Origin: Syngnathus acus
Lineage: Eukaryota; Chordata; Actinopteri; Syngnathiformes; Syngnathidae
Reading direction: 5' to 3'
DNA length: 64,000 bases
Assembly: GCF_901709675.1 (NCBI RefSeq)
Contig: NC_051104.1
Coordinates: forward strand, 6,741,501-6,805,500
In this document: positions 29,101 to 39,664 of the stretch, one piece after another
Position numbering within the stretch: position 1 is the first letter of the stretch
Layout: the number at the start of each line of letters is the position of its first letter
Made by a program: the position numbers and the translations under genes
The notes under the pieces: generated by a model
Seen by the model: only the letters and a program-made list of their open reading frames with translations
Databases searched by the model: none
Told to the model about the DNA's origin: nothing

Positions 29101-31361
29101 CCTCCTTTACTTTGTGGTTCAGGCTCTCTGCTCGCTCAATTATTAAGCAACTCCCCGAGCAGCAAAGAAAAAAATCTTTGTGTTTTCTGTCAATCTGCTC
29201 CAATGAAATGCTTGTTTTGCAGCCTTTGAAGCAGAAGAAGCTGTTTTTACTGTTGTTTGATGGTTGTGCAGGTGCCAGTGGACGAGCGATTGTCTTCGTT
29301 GTCTACAGACTTTGTGCTCGCCTGTTCTTTTTGCATTGCATTGAACCAGTTTGACTTTTTATATTCTCAACAACTTGTGCATTTTAATGCAATTCATGGA
29401 TGGATCAATTATGCAATTATTGATACTGATACACTGATGTACTATATATATATATACTGATACAACAATCATCTGGACCACTAAACCCAAACACCTTCTA
29501 ATCCCAACATTTAATTTGACTCAATAGCAGAACTGTCAGGTCAAAAATTGCTTCAAGATTATTTATCTGACATCTAATTTGCCACAGACTGCGAGAACAT
29601 GCAAAAGCAGGCCCCCGTGATAAAGAGTAAATGAAAGTGATCGTCTTACGTCCGCCTCCCGAGCTTTGCCCTTGTTCTATTAGACACAGTCCAACACATC
29701 CACTCACAGGGCGCTTTTCTGCTCAACTTACTCATGGCAAATGATGTGTGAACAAATCTAATACTAAATGGAATTGTGACACCCAAAGTCAAATTTCACT
29801 ATTTACTGGAACATTGAAGTACAGTCCGTGGTATTTCCGTTAAAACATTATTTTGAGTAAAAAATCATGTTACCAAAACGAAGGGTGAAGTGGTCCTTCG
29901 TTGTGCTCAAGTTAACTGTTTCTGTGATTTCTACTTTGACCACTGGAGGTCACTGTTGGACATATGTCACTTTTGCCTATGTACTGTGTGCGCACATGAT
30001 TTATGCCATCCATCTAGCATTCTCAGATCTTGGGTGAGGTGGAGCCTATTCCAGCTGACTTGTCATATATTCATGATTTTTCCCCAATGAAGTGGCCTGT
30101 TATTAGGTACACCTGAAATTGCGTTGTACCTAATAGAATGTCCTGTGGACGTCACAGATCAACAAGCCAATCAGAAAGTGGGGGTGAGGGCGGGTGTGGC
30201 CTGTTATTAGGCACACCTGAAAGTAGCGGTGTACCTAATAGTGTCCCAGTGACGTCACAGATGGAACAGCCAATCAGGAGGTGGGGTGAGGGCGGGTGTG
30301 GCACTTTTCACCATTAATTATTCAAATTCAGTGACGTGCAGTGAGGTTCATGACTGGGGAGGCACTGACGCCCCCCCCCCGCCCCTGTAAAATCTAGTGT
30401 GGCTTATTCATTATTTAATTTGAACTATTTGAATTAAAATCTCATATCAGCAGTCATCACACATAAAAACACTCAATAAAGCACAAGGAATCAAAAACGA
30501 TCGTACTTACCACTCCATTTGAAAAGACATGCTCCGAAGTCCTGTTGTCCGAATCAAACATTTGAACTCTTCCTTTGCTGGTGACCTCCTGCTTTGACCA
30601 AAATCCATAGTTGAAAATCCTTTGGATATGTAATCCTCCATTGTAAAACGAAATGCAAAAACGGAAGAAAAAAACGAAATGAATGGACAATTGCTCCTCA
30701 GCTGTTCACTGCAAATTTGAACTGGAGATCTCTTATTCTACAGGTAGGCGCATGAAGCATCCCGGGATCACTAGCACCTCCTGCCATAAGGCTGGAGAAC
30801 CTCCGTAAGGTCTCTTTTCACAGCCGTTTTAGATATTATATACATCAGCTTAACTACGGAAATTAGTTCATATAGCCACAATGTTTGAACACTTAAAAAG
30901 AGACTTAAAGACAGAGCAGTTCAGCCTAACTGCATAGCCTGTCAACAAAACTTTATAATAAAAACAACTGAATTTGTTTTTCCCCTTTTCATGATGGCAG
31001 GAAGGGGAGGCGTGGCCTCCCTTGCCCCCTCTGACTGCACGTCCCTGTTCAGATTGTCACGGTTTACATCCTAATTTAATGCACAATTACTTGTACCAAG
31101 TGGAATGTCTCTGACAACCAATGACTGTTTTTATGCTGAACTTATTTTATTTCAGTGACAATTTAAAAAATAAATAAACTCACTGTTTAAATTATGTATT
31201 GTTTCTGTCATGCAGATAACCAGGTTCTGCAGTTCGGGAAGCTGGTGAGCACATCTAACACCTACGAGTCGGTTTCTCCTGGACATCCCAGGAGGTGCGT
31301 AACAGTCAGCACGGACCCAGCCTCTGCTTTGGAGCATGGGCATCCTGAAGGACAACAATAA
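8208..31361 (+). CDS. tpk1: Thiamin pyrophosphokinase 1
   Basis: Transfers pyrophosphate from ATP to thiamin, making the cofactor thiamin diphosphate in the cytosol. Coding exons: 8208-8250, 9398-9472, 13428-13494, 17321-17393, 17745-17840, 19766-19912, 20905-21013, 31216-31361; all junctions keep phase. The start fits the family: [15 protein letters not shown] then an ILNQPLNK block. Visible family motifs are ADGGAN (about 46-51), GDFDS (70-74), DQDLTD (95-100), [11 protein letters not shown] at the start of exon 6, and [11 protein letters not shown] in exon 7. As read the protein is 251 residues (human 243), but the last exon goes out of frame: the expected PLLW-S-M ending is present one base off, after a CCC run at 31316-31318. 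With one C fewer, the frame would run to a stop at 31381-31383. The first donor (GTGCTT) is weak. Any 5' non-coding exon is unplaced. It converges on sec61g. Confidence 0.93.
8599..8619. repeat. (AC)n microsatellite
   Basis: About ten AC units in the first tpk1 intron. Simple repeat with no further structure. Confidence 0.9.
9473..17320. other. tpk1 introns 2 and 3
   Basis: Apart from the 67-nt exon at 13428-13494, no coding sequence is seen. The stretch contains an AC/AT microsatellite near 12843-12890, a degraded interspersed repeat at 13609-13760, and T or A homopolymers near 11536, 13069 and 16870. Open frames here are not supported by family similarity. Confidence 0.6.
13609..13760 (+). 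repeat. Degraded interspersed repeat (MITE-like)
   Basis: The segment begins with GGGCTGCCACTAATGATTAT and continues into AATTGATTAATCGATTAA. This matches, from memory, a very common fish interspersed repeat that starts GGGCTGCAACTAA. Only the left end is clear and the right boundary is a guess. Confidence 0.45.
18900..19026 (+). mobile_element. 3' end of a non-LTR retrotransposon or SINE, copy 1
   Basis: About 100 bases ending in AATTGACAATAAAGCTGACT and then (TGACTC)n are clearly homologous to a reverse-oriented segment at 26228-26340. Shared blocks are GTCACCGTGGGATAG, TTTCTTTGTGT and GACAATAAAGC. An internal AATAAA followed by a short tandem tail is typical of the 3' end of fish non-LTR elements. 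The family is not assigned and the 5' end is not found. Confidence 0.6.
20095..20113. repeat. (CT)n microsatellite
   Basis: A pure CT run in the tpk1 intron between the exons at 19766-19912 and 20905-21013. Confidence 0.9.
22190..22208. repeat. Poly-G tract (19 G)
   Basis: The longest G run in the window, in the last tpk1 intron. Runs of this length are prone to sequencing and assembly length error. Confidence 0.9.
26228..26340 (-). mobile_element. 3' end of a non-LTR retrotransposon or SINE, copy 2
   Basis: Read on the minus strand this gives TGTCACCGTGGGATAGTGGG, then TTTCTTTGTGTCTTGGCATG, then GACAATAAAGCAGACTTTGA. It is the same family as 18900-19026, inserted in the opposite direction. 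AT-rich sequence continues to about 26450 and may belong to the element. The family is not named. Confidence 0.6.
28078..28400 (+). mobile_element. Non-autonomous DNA transposon remnant, hAT-like
   Basis: It starts CAGGTGTCTAACTCAGGGCC and ends with AGTTTGACAACCCTG, whose reverse complement (CAGGGTTGTCAAACT) resembles the start, giving imperfect terminal inverted repeats. The interior, with GGCCAGATATGGCCCGCCAC and TTTTATGTGGCCCAC, matches a repeat type abundant in fish genomes. No coding sequence is seen. An 8-bp target-site duplication is not convincing, so the superfamily is tentative. Confidence 0.55.
28403..28552 (+). repeat. Telomere-like minisatellite
   Basis: Four to five imperfect units of roughly 30-40 bases, each built from GGGTTTCAAAGTAGG, TTTAAAGCTAGGG and TTAGGG pieces. 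The TTAGGG hexamer occurs repeatedly but never as a pure telomeric run. The array starts right at the end of the transposon remnant. Confidence 0.75.
30091..30300 (+). repeat. Two tandem ~105-bp repeats with an internal palindrome
   Basis: Two copies (about 30091-30190 and 30197-30300) share TGGCCTGTTATTAGG, GTACCTAATAG, GACGTCACAGAT, AGCCAATCAG and GTGAGGGCGGGTGTGGC. Within each copy TTAGGTAC or TTAGGCAC pairs with a downstream GTACCTAA, so each unit can fold back. The array ends about 30 bases before the hAT remnant. Confidence 0.8.
30329..31047 (-). mobile_element. hAT-type transposon remnant with first transposase exon
   Basis: Terminal inverted repeats are CAGTGACGTGCAGT at the left and, reverse-complemented, CAGGGACGTGCAGT at the right. 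The flanks TTCAAATT (30321-30328) and TTCAGATT (31048-31055) look like an 8-bp target-site duplication with one mismatch, as expected for hAT. On the minus strand an ATG at 30641 opens a 43-codon frame ending at a good donor (30511), which resembles the N-terminal exon of zinc-finger/hAT-dimerisation transposases. The rest of the transposase is missing, so the element cannot move by itself. Confidence 0.65.
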
Positions 31362-31583
31362 TCCATCACTTTTTTTCTTTTAACTTCATAAGTGTGATTG
31401 AAACTGAAGTTAACAGCCAACATTGGACAAGAGACAGGGTACACAATATTAGAAGGCAGGATTATCAAAAATCATTTTTTAAGCCACACTAGGTTTATTT
31501 TAAGTGAAGTGTTTAGCCTCTAGGGGCACATAGGACATACTGTGAATACAATGAAATCAATCATGATGAGGAATTTTCAAGAG

Positions 31584-31589
31584 TTTATT
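31584..31589 (-). promoter_or_regulatory. Polyadenylation signal for sec61g
   Basis: AATAAA on the minus strand, about 90 bases after the stop of sec61g as read. Confidence 0.6.
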
Positions 31590-31674
31590 GGTCAGATGAG
31601 GAAGAAAACAAACACTCATCTTGCACCCCTATTTTGTTGTATTTACAAAATGAAAGAAATGTCAACAGAAAATG

Positions 31675-32363
<689 letters not shown>

Positions 32364-32460
32364 TCACATGAAAACATAAAAGAACTCAAACAATGCACAT
32401 GTTGGTAGTTGGATTGTTGTTTTTTTTTGTAAATAAAATAACAATGTAGTCGTTTTTACC

Positions 32461-32565
32461 TCGTTTGTTTTCGTGTTTGATGAGGAGAGTAGAGGATCGC
32501 AGCCACGTAGCTCTTCGGCTCTATTAGAAGGGCTGACCGTGTATTTAACACGCGCATGCGCGCAA
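32461..32565 (-). promoter_or_regulatory. sec61g first exon and NRF1-type promoter site
   Basis: A donor at 32460/32461 (GAG|GTAAAA on minus) fits a non-coding first exon that splices to the acceptor five bases before the ATG. CGCGCATGCGCGCA at 32551-32564 is a near-perfect palindromic NRF1 motif, a common element of housekeeping promoters near the start site. No TATA box is placed. The exact start site is not known. Confidence 0.6.
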
Positions 32566-33065
32566 CTCTTCTCGTCTCTTGTTTTTAGTACGAAATGTTC
32601 ACACTGCCCCCTTGCGGCCTGGGTGTGTTTTCAAGAACGACCCTGGAAGAAATAGAAATGCAATTCTGACCTGAGTTGTCTTTTATTCTATGTTCTGTGC
32701 TTAGTGAGGTAGTGCCTAAGATGTAAAGGTTGCGTTCTATATGTCCCCTTTGAATGATGTAGTGGTTGCAGGAAAACAGATGGCCTTAATACATGGATTT
32801 TCTCCTTTTCAAATCTTTATCTTGATTTTTATTATTCTGTGCTTTAATTGTCATTTCAACTGTGGTTCACAACTGTGTCAACTCATTTCGCCAGTAAACA
32901 CATTACACGGGTGTTCTAATCTCTCATGTGATTAGATTAGAACTTTTTTCCCCTTCTCCACCCAATAAATACTCAGCAGTGACACGTTTAAGTCAAGTGT
33001 AAGTGTTGCATTCATCAGGCAACTTGAAATAGAAATGAGTACCAAATCTGGAATACTTGTGACCG

Positions 33066-33071
33066 TTTATT
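33066..33071 (-). promoter_or_regulatory. Polyadenylation signal of RDH-like gene 1
   Basis: AATAAA on the minus strand about 130 bases after the stop, directly next to an A/T homopolymer at 33072-33090. Confidence 0.6.
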
Positions 33072-33198
33072 AAAAAAAAAAAAAAAAAAAATGTGTGAGG
33101 ACTAGATACGTACACTGTCCAAGATGTTAATGCCCCTAACAAAAGTGCTTTATGCATGATGCTTTTCACATTTAACATGATCCAAAGTCATTGTTTCT

Positions 33199-36100
33199 TC
33201 ATTCCCAGGTGATTCCAAGCATGTTGCAGCTGCTCTCCCACAGCTTCTGGGCCAAATCATCATTTGAGCCATTTCTGGAGCACCTTGCAGGAGCGCAGTC
33301 ACTGAAAGCACAAAGAAATGGGTTTCACTAATAATATCTCCTATAATCTAGGCTCAGGGTATCTTGTGAAGAGTGATCATTTTGTCTGTCCGCTGGTAAG
33401 GAGGCACGCATTTAACACAATAGGCTGAATAAAAGGTACCTGAAGTAGGCTCCACTTTGGCTTTCCAGGCCAGGTTGCACGGCGCAGTAGATGGTGGTCT
33501 GAGCCCCCTCCACTGTTGTCTTTGTAAAGACGCTGAAGATCTTCACAGCAACTTGGATACACTGGTTCTGGTGCCTCCACAAATCCGATTGGACCACACC
33601 AGGGTGTAGAGAGAAAACACTTACTCCTGTTCCTGCAACATGCGGAAGAAAGAAATATTCATCTTGCTTGATTAGCTATATTGTTACTGAGCTCTAAACA
33701 TATCAGTGATATTGATTTTTATGAGAATGATTCTAGCTCAAGTTGTAAACACCCTCCTCACCTTCTAACTTTTTGCCAAGGGCTCGTGCAAAGAGGACAT
33801 TAGCCAGTTTGCTCTGTCCATAGGCCTTCATGGTGTCATAGTTGTTCTCACTATTCAGGTCATCCAGTCGAAGGCCGGTCCAGGAGTGAGCCACCGATGC
33901 TACCACAACGATTCGAGCCGGAGCGGAAGACTTGATCAGGTCCAGCAACAAATACGTCAACAGGAAGTGACCTGTTATTTCGGGCATTGAAAAAAAATAT
34001 ATATATTAAAATGATTTAAAATAATAACTAAAATGTTCAAAGCTGATGCAAAATCCTTTGAGTTGCTACCGTGAAAGGCTTTGGGTCTTTGGCATTGTGA
34101 ATTTCAGTTCAAAGCTGTTTGTAAAATCTTTTAGGTTACGACATAAACACTTGATGCTCTTGAGTGTTGCGAAAACCATCTGATGAAAGCTGTTGCAAAA
34201 TCTTTAGAGTTGCTACTTAAAACACTGACGTTTCCTGAGTGCTGTGAAACCTTTCTTTCTTTCTTTCTTTATTTACACATGCATTTCTCTCCATCCACCC
34301 ATTACCTAAACGGTTTTCCCTCACGCGGCGGGCATGTTGGAGCCTACTTTCAATGACTTTGGGAAATTCTTGACTCCACTTGCCTTGCGGCCTTGTTACT
34401 CTCACGTTTCGAGTTCTCCTCGTGATTCCACGTGATTTTTGTGTTTCCTTCCTGTTTCAGTGGTTACCGTAAGTAATAAGTAAACATGTTTCGAGATTAG
34501 ACCCTTTGCTTTTACAATTCCTCCTGCGTTCCTTTGTTCCATTAATATTACCCCCTGTTTTATCGTGTCTTTTATCCACTTTTAACGACTTGCGTTTCCA
34601 ACTTATGTTGATATTTGCATACAGAAGCCACACTTCAGGCTCTGTATACATTTTTTTTCATTGTTCTTGATTTCCTATCTCATTGTTTTCAATGGAAGTC
34701 CGGGCAAGCCAAGGAAGTACCTGATTGTGCATGTCCTCTATATATTCTATACAGTGAATGTGTAACTGACAATCAGAACTTCTTGTCCAAAGTCGGTTGC
34801 GATAAGCTTGTGCTCAGCTACAAACTAGTACGGCTAAGAAAAATAGAACATTGATGATGCGTGTGTGAGTGTCATGCCTTGTGACGCACAGTGTTGCTTC
34901 CATCAGCTTTGGTTAAAAATACCAAGCTATTATGTTGGAGGGCTACCATGATATGAAATATGAAGTGCACAAACAGAAAAAGAAACATCCTGCTCATGTG
35001 TCCAATATGAGTTCACAAATCGTGAAACTATTACAATTGGTTGACAATCAACTTCAAGATTGAAAATGAGACCAAATATAACTGCTGTCCTTTTGTGTTC
35101 TCTGCAACCTCTTTTTTTATTTTTTTACACATTAGTAGACTTACCCCAAATGATTGACTCCAAATTGCATTTCAAAGCCATCAACAGTCTTGGAGTACGG
35201 ACACATCATGACGCCTGCATTGTTGATTAAAATGTTGACTTGTTTCTCCTCTAAAAAATAAACACACAAGCACAACATGATGAAAAGAGGTGATGGAAGT
35301 TTTTTTTATAAATACACTGGCAGTCACACGTCAAAAACGTTCCCCTGTTAAGTCATCATTTCAATTCTAGTAATCATTTTAAGTCTGCTTTTGTGACAAC
35401 AAAGAAGTTGGTCATTCAGGTTGCTGAGTAGCAAAAGAAAAATGTAGAAGTGCAACATTTTTGTTCAACTCAGCCTACCTTTGTTGATGAGTTCAGCAAA
35501 TGCTCGAATAGACCTGCTATCGGAAAGATCCAGTTTCTTGACAACCACGTTCTCATTCCCAGTCTTTTCCACAATCTCCGTTCTGGCCTCCTCTGCTCTT
35601 TCCAGGTCCCTGCATGCCATGATGATGCGGGCACCTACAAAAAAAAAAAAAATTATAAACATAGCAAATAATCTTCTAGTGAGCTTTTTCTTTTGTGTAT
35701 GAAAGTTCACAAAAACAACTAACAGTGCAAAAAGGGATGGTATTATTAATTTGACTTTTTCGCAGAGGGAGCACAATTGTGACTCAGCATATGATTCAAC
35801 ATCCCTAAATAGTTTTGAACCGAACCCTCTTCATTGTCATTCACGTGGAACATAAATGATGGTGCTTTGACATTAATGAGCTGTTTGGCTAACACAGTAC
35901 AGCACACACACGCACACACAAAGTAGCTACAATGAGCTGCAATTATGGAATCGGAGAGTGATTAACTCGGTGGCTGTCTTTGTTTTTCAACCGCCGCTCC
36001 CATGTGGGAAAACTCGGTTACTCCCACATCGCCTCAAAGGCCAAATTCAGTTCATTAAAATAAAGTGGACAACAAACAAGCTGTTGTCAATGTGCTAAAT

Positions 36101-37349
36101 GCAGCAAAAGACTTAATATTCAAAGACTCTGATTTCCCTGTTGCATTTTAAGAGGGGACACACAAACAAAGGATGCTGAATCGACGTCTCATGCAGATTA
36201 TGGCTGCTTTGTTTTATTCAAGGGATACTTAGAAACGAGACTTAACAATAGAAACAGTAGAGGTTCACTTTCAAGAAGGGCCAACAACATTTTTAGAGGC
36301 CTCGCTCTCGTGTGTGTGTGTGTGTTGGGTTCATTCTCCCATCTTTCTTTTGTTTCCCGTCAGGCTGCGGAAGAGAGCAGCACCTCACAATGCTCCCTCT
36401 GTCTGTCCCCCTTTTTGACGCATCATCTGTCTTCCGTCACTTGATTAGTGGCGTGTTAAATCGCAGCGTGCTCCTTTTTGGTTTTACCTCGCCTCATCTC
36501 ATTGCTGACAGACAATGAGAATAAATATTCCAAACATGTTCATAAAAAACCAATCTAGAAGGGGGATTTAACTTCAAGAGGTTTGAGCATAAGGGTCATG
36601 CTTTTTAGCTTTAAGTGTTGCAGCTCTTGATTCATGACTGGAATGTAGAAGTCACACAAAGAAAGCATGGGGGCGGAAGGTGGTGTGGAAAAGCAGGGGG
36701 ATGAACACTAGCTTGCAAAGGTTGACAATAGTTGCAATAGGTGTGGCATTAGTAGTATGAGGGAAAGCTCAATGCTCATGTTTTTCCCACAAATACATTC
36801 TATGTAACAGAACTAGTCAAAACGAATATTATAAAACAAACCAACCCATGGGAAAGCTGTAATTGTAATCGTAACAATAATCAAAGTTCTAGTACCTCTT
36901 GCTGCCAGGTCACGGGCTGTTTCCTTGCCTATGCCAGTGTTAGCTCCAGTGATGAGGACTGTTTTGTTATCCAGCCTTTCCTCGGACGACCAGCGGTTAC
37001 AGCACCCAGATCTAGAAAAGTGCATTAGAATAAATACAAACAAAATTCCATATATCATGAAGTTATAATAAAGCACTTTAAAGGAAAAGAAAATGGACAA
37101 GAATGAGTGGCTTGGTTATTTGGTTAAAAGTTAAACCTCTGATAACTTTATTTCCTTGAAGGAACTCAACTACATCCTACATAATGTATGAGTCACTTTA
37201 TAAAAGGAAGCAGTCATTTTCAAGTATTGGCAAAAAAAAAAAACATTTTGTAGGCACACATGGCTCAGGATCAGCCAGCGTTAATCACCTTACAAATTCT
37301 TTTTTTCTCCTTTTCATTTACTCAAGATTTCGTCCTACCTGCAGTTCAT
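33199..37349 (-). CDS. Retinol dehydrogenase 12-like SDR, gene 1 (frame disrupted in exon 4)
   Basis: NADP(H)-dependent short-chain dehydrogenase of the RDH11/12 group, which interconverts retinal and retinol; the substrate is inferred from the family. Minus-strand exons: 37339-37349, 36896-37011, 35479-35634, 35145-35250, 33762-33971, 33440-33632, 33199-33301. Motifs: TGANTGIG (25-32), [21 protein letters not shown] (180-184) and a C terminus ending GITWE, close to RDH12. Exon 4 is 106 nt where its paralogue has 105: a GGGG run at the donor (35144-35147) leaves one extra base and puts exon 5 out of frame, stopping early. Without it the product would be 297 residues. All other exon sizes and frames are normal, so sequence error is likelier than a pseudogene. 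The N terminus (MNCRSGCCNR) lacks the hydrophobic anchor of human RDH12. Confidence 0.82.
34246..34370 (-). repeat. (TTTC)n plus degraded fish interspersed repeat
   Basis: A short TTTC microsatellite is followed by a segment that on the minus strand resembles the common fish repeat ending in GGATGGATGG. The remnant includes the phrase GTTGGAGCCTACTTTCAATG, and a related phrase (GTGGAGCCTATTCCAGCTGA) stands alone near 30040. Confidence 0.4.
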
Positions 37350-37442
37350 CTTTGCTCCACTGCTCCAAATTCCCACTTGACGAAACACCGGTTGACTCCA
37401 CTTGAGGAAGATATGAACAATCGGTCTTCTTGCTGTTTGCAA

Positions 37443-37470
37443 CATCATCATCATCATCATCATCATCATT
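37443..37470. repeat. (ATC)n microsatellite
   Basis: Nine or so ATC units about 100 bases upstream of the start codon of RDH-like gene 1, so probably in its promoter or 5' leader. A second interrupted set lies at about 37542-37568. Confidence 0.85.
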
Positions 37471-37775
37471 ATTGTCGCGTCTGAGAGCCCCGCCCACCCA
37501 GTCACTGCAGTGCTGAGCCAATCAGCAGCGAGCTGGCACATAATCATCATCATCATAATAATAATAATGACATTATGTCATCATTGATATTTTTCAACTG
37601 TTTTAATTCTCATGTTTTAATACCAGCCACTGCTGTTGGACTGCCTGTTGTAATTGCAGTACTGCTTTCTGGTCGCTTGAGGTCCTCCTCAGCCCAAAAA
37701 TAAAAATAGAGAGAAATTCCCACATACTTTGCCAAATATTACATTTGCAAACTAATACAAACATCAGTAGTATCT

Positions 37776-37781
37776 TTTAAT
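37776..37781 (-). promoter_or_regulatory. Candidate polyadenylation signal of RDH-like gene 2
   Basis: ATTAAA on the minus strand about 70 bases after the stop of RDH-like gene 2. It is the common variant hexamer; no AATAAA is nearer. Confidence 0.4.
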
Positions 37782-37851
37782 GTCTTGAGCCAAATACAAT
37801 AACAGCCTTTGTCAGGGTTCTACTCTTATCTACTTTGCATCAAGTTGTAGA

Positions 37852-39664
37852 TCATCTCCAGCGGATGCTCAGCAAGTGGCAGCTGGCAGCCCACAGCTTT
37901 AGAGCGGTGCCATCATCTCCACCGGCCTTGCAACCCTTGGAATAAGCACAGTCTCTGCAAGAAGCCATACCAAGCATCAATGTGATTCATGCCGATGAGA
38001 CAAAGCGAGTAGCCCCCTCTCCCCCTTGCATGCACACTCACCTGTAGTGCCCTCCGTTGATCATCTCATTCTCAGGAGTGACCACGCAGTAGATGGTGGT
38101 GTAGGCCCCCTCTGCTGGAGTCTTGAGCAGACCGGCAAACGTTCGAATGAGGGCTGGCATCAGCCCCCCGATGTGCCTGGAAATCTCAGTGTTGACAGCG
38201 CCAGGGTCCACAGAGTAAGCCGTCACTCCTAATGCTGGGAAGCAAAACGGAAAGTTGTGTCCACTTTTATGACTCTATCCCTCCCTCAACCACACTCCTC
38301 AGCCAACCAAGGGTGTAGAATATTCTCACTGGTGCTTCTCAAAGGCAAGTATTGTATCGTCAAAGCATGCTTGATTACTTCTCACTTGTGGTGAATACAT
38401 GAGACTCTCACGTTGGAAAACAGGAAAGGGCATTTTTTTTCTGCACGGTGGCAAAAGAAGTCGCAGAAGTAAAAATACACATCATACCTGCGGTCCTATT
38501 GGCCAGCTCTCTGGTAAACAGAACGTTAGCCAACTTGCTTTGTGCGTAAGCCCGCACAGGGTGGTAGTTGTTCTCCCCACCCAGGTCATCAAACTGAATC
38601 TTCCCCATACTGTGAGCCATTGAGGAAAGATTGATGACCCGGGAAGGGGCAGAGTGCTTGAGCAAGTCCAGTAGCAGGAAGGTAAGGAAGAAATGACCTG
38701 GAAATATTTAACATTAAGGTCAGTTATTCTTCATTTTATTTTGTTATTATAAGTCAAATCGAGTCTGAATTCAGTCATGACATGACTTACTCTGTTTTAT
38801 TGCTGACAGTAATAAAAATCAAAGCCTACACTTTTCATACCCAAATGATTGACTCCGAATTGTGTCTCAAATCCATCCATAGTGGTGGTGAACGGGCACA
38901 TAGCCACGCCAGCGTTGTTGATCAGGTAGTGGAGAGCCTTCTCAGCTGCAAATAACATGTACTATGTCGTTCACCAACGTTCGCACATCACACGAGGCAC
39001 GTGCACCACCCACTGTTGTAGACATTCTCGGCAAACTGGCAGATGGATTTGGTGTCGCCCAAATCCAAATGCCTAGCGACGACTTTGGCGCACGACACCT
39101 CCCTCATGATGGGGCCGCTGCTCTCCTTCGTCATGTCTCTGCAAGCCAGAATCACCCTTGCGCCTGGAAAAGTTAGGCCAGGTAATCTGTGATCGATAAG
39201 ATGTAAAATCCTAAATGCGGTTCAGAAAATGGATGGATGGATGGACGGAACACTTTGTTTAAATCTTGCCTCTGGCGGCCAAATCTTTTGCTGTCTCTTT
39301 GCCTATTCCCGTGTTGGCACCAGTCACGACGGCTGTCTTCCCATCCAGACGCACATCGGATGACCATTTGGAAAAGAACAGAGACCTGAAGAGTACCAAA
39401 CAAAACATATTTGTTCAAACACTTTCAGCTGCACTGCATGAGCTTGGATGAAAAATATAATCTATCATACTGAGTGACATCCAAGTCACTAAATATATTT
39501 AATAGTTCCTAACATGTTTGCAACAAAACTATAAAAGTGACTATAAAAGTGTCAAACCTGAACTCCTCAAGGCTGTAAGAGCAACCCAATAATAGAACAA
39601 AAAAAGCAATTGTACTCCCAAATAATCTGTTTTGTGTGCAGGTTTCTTACTTTATGGCTTGCAT
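37852..39664 (-). CDS. Retinol dehydrogenase 12-like SDR, gene 2
   Basis: Tandem paralogue of the gene to its left. Minus-strand exons: 39651-39664, 39270-39385, 39014-39163, 38841-38945, 38488-38697, 38042-38234, 37852-37954. They join in phase to a 296-residue protein. Motifs: TGANTGIG (26-33) for the dinucleotide, [17 protein letters not shown], and YAQSK (179-183) with catalytic Tyr and Lys. The first coding exon is only 14 nt (MQAIK). Intron 2 starts with GC, not GT (CAGAG|GCAAGA at 39269/39270), the known GC-AG class. As in gene 1 there is no N-terminal membrane segment, unlike human RDH11/12 (about 316 residues). Expected role is retinal/retinol or related carbonyl reduction; the true substrate cannot be read from sequence. 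It may be one of the fish-specific rdh12-like genes. Confidence 0.88.

Larger units (their letters stand above)
21014..31215. other. Last intron of tpk1 (10.2 kb)
   Basis: The interval joins the exon ending AACCTGA and the final exon. It has no supported coding exon of tpk1 or of a nested gene. It is the most repeat-rich part of the gene: a 19-base G tract at 22190-22208, a non-LTR tail at 26228-26340, a 28078-28400 transposon remnant followed by a telomere-like minisatellite, a two-copy tandem repeat at 30091-30300 and a hAT remnant at 30329-31047. Confidence 0.7.
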
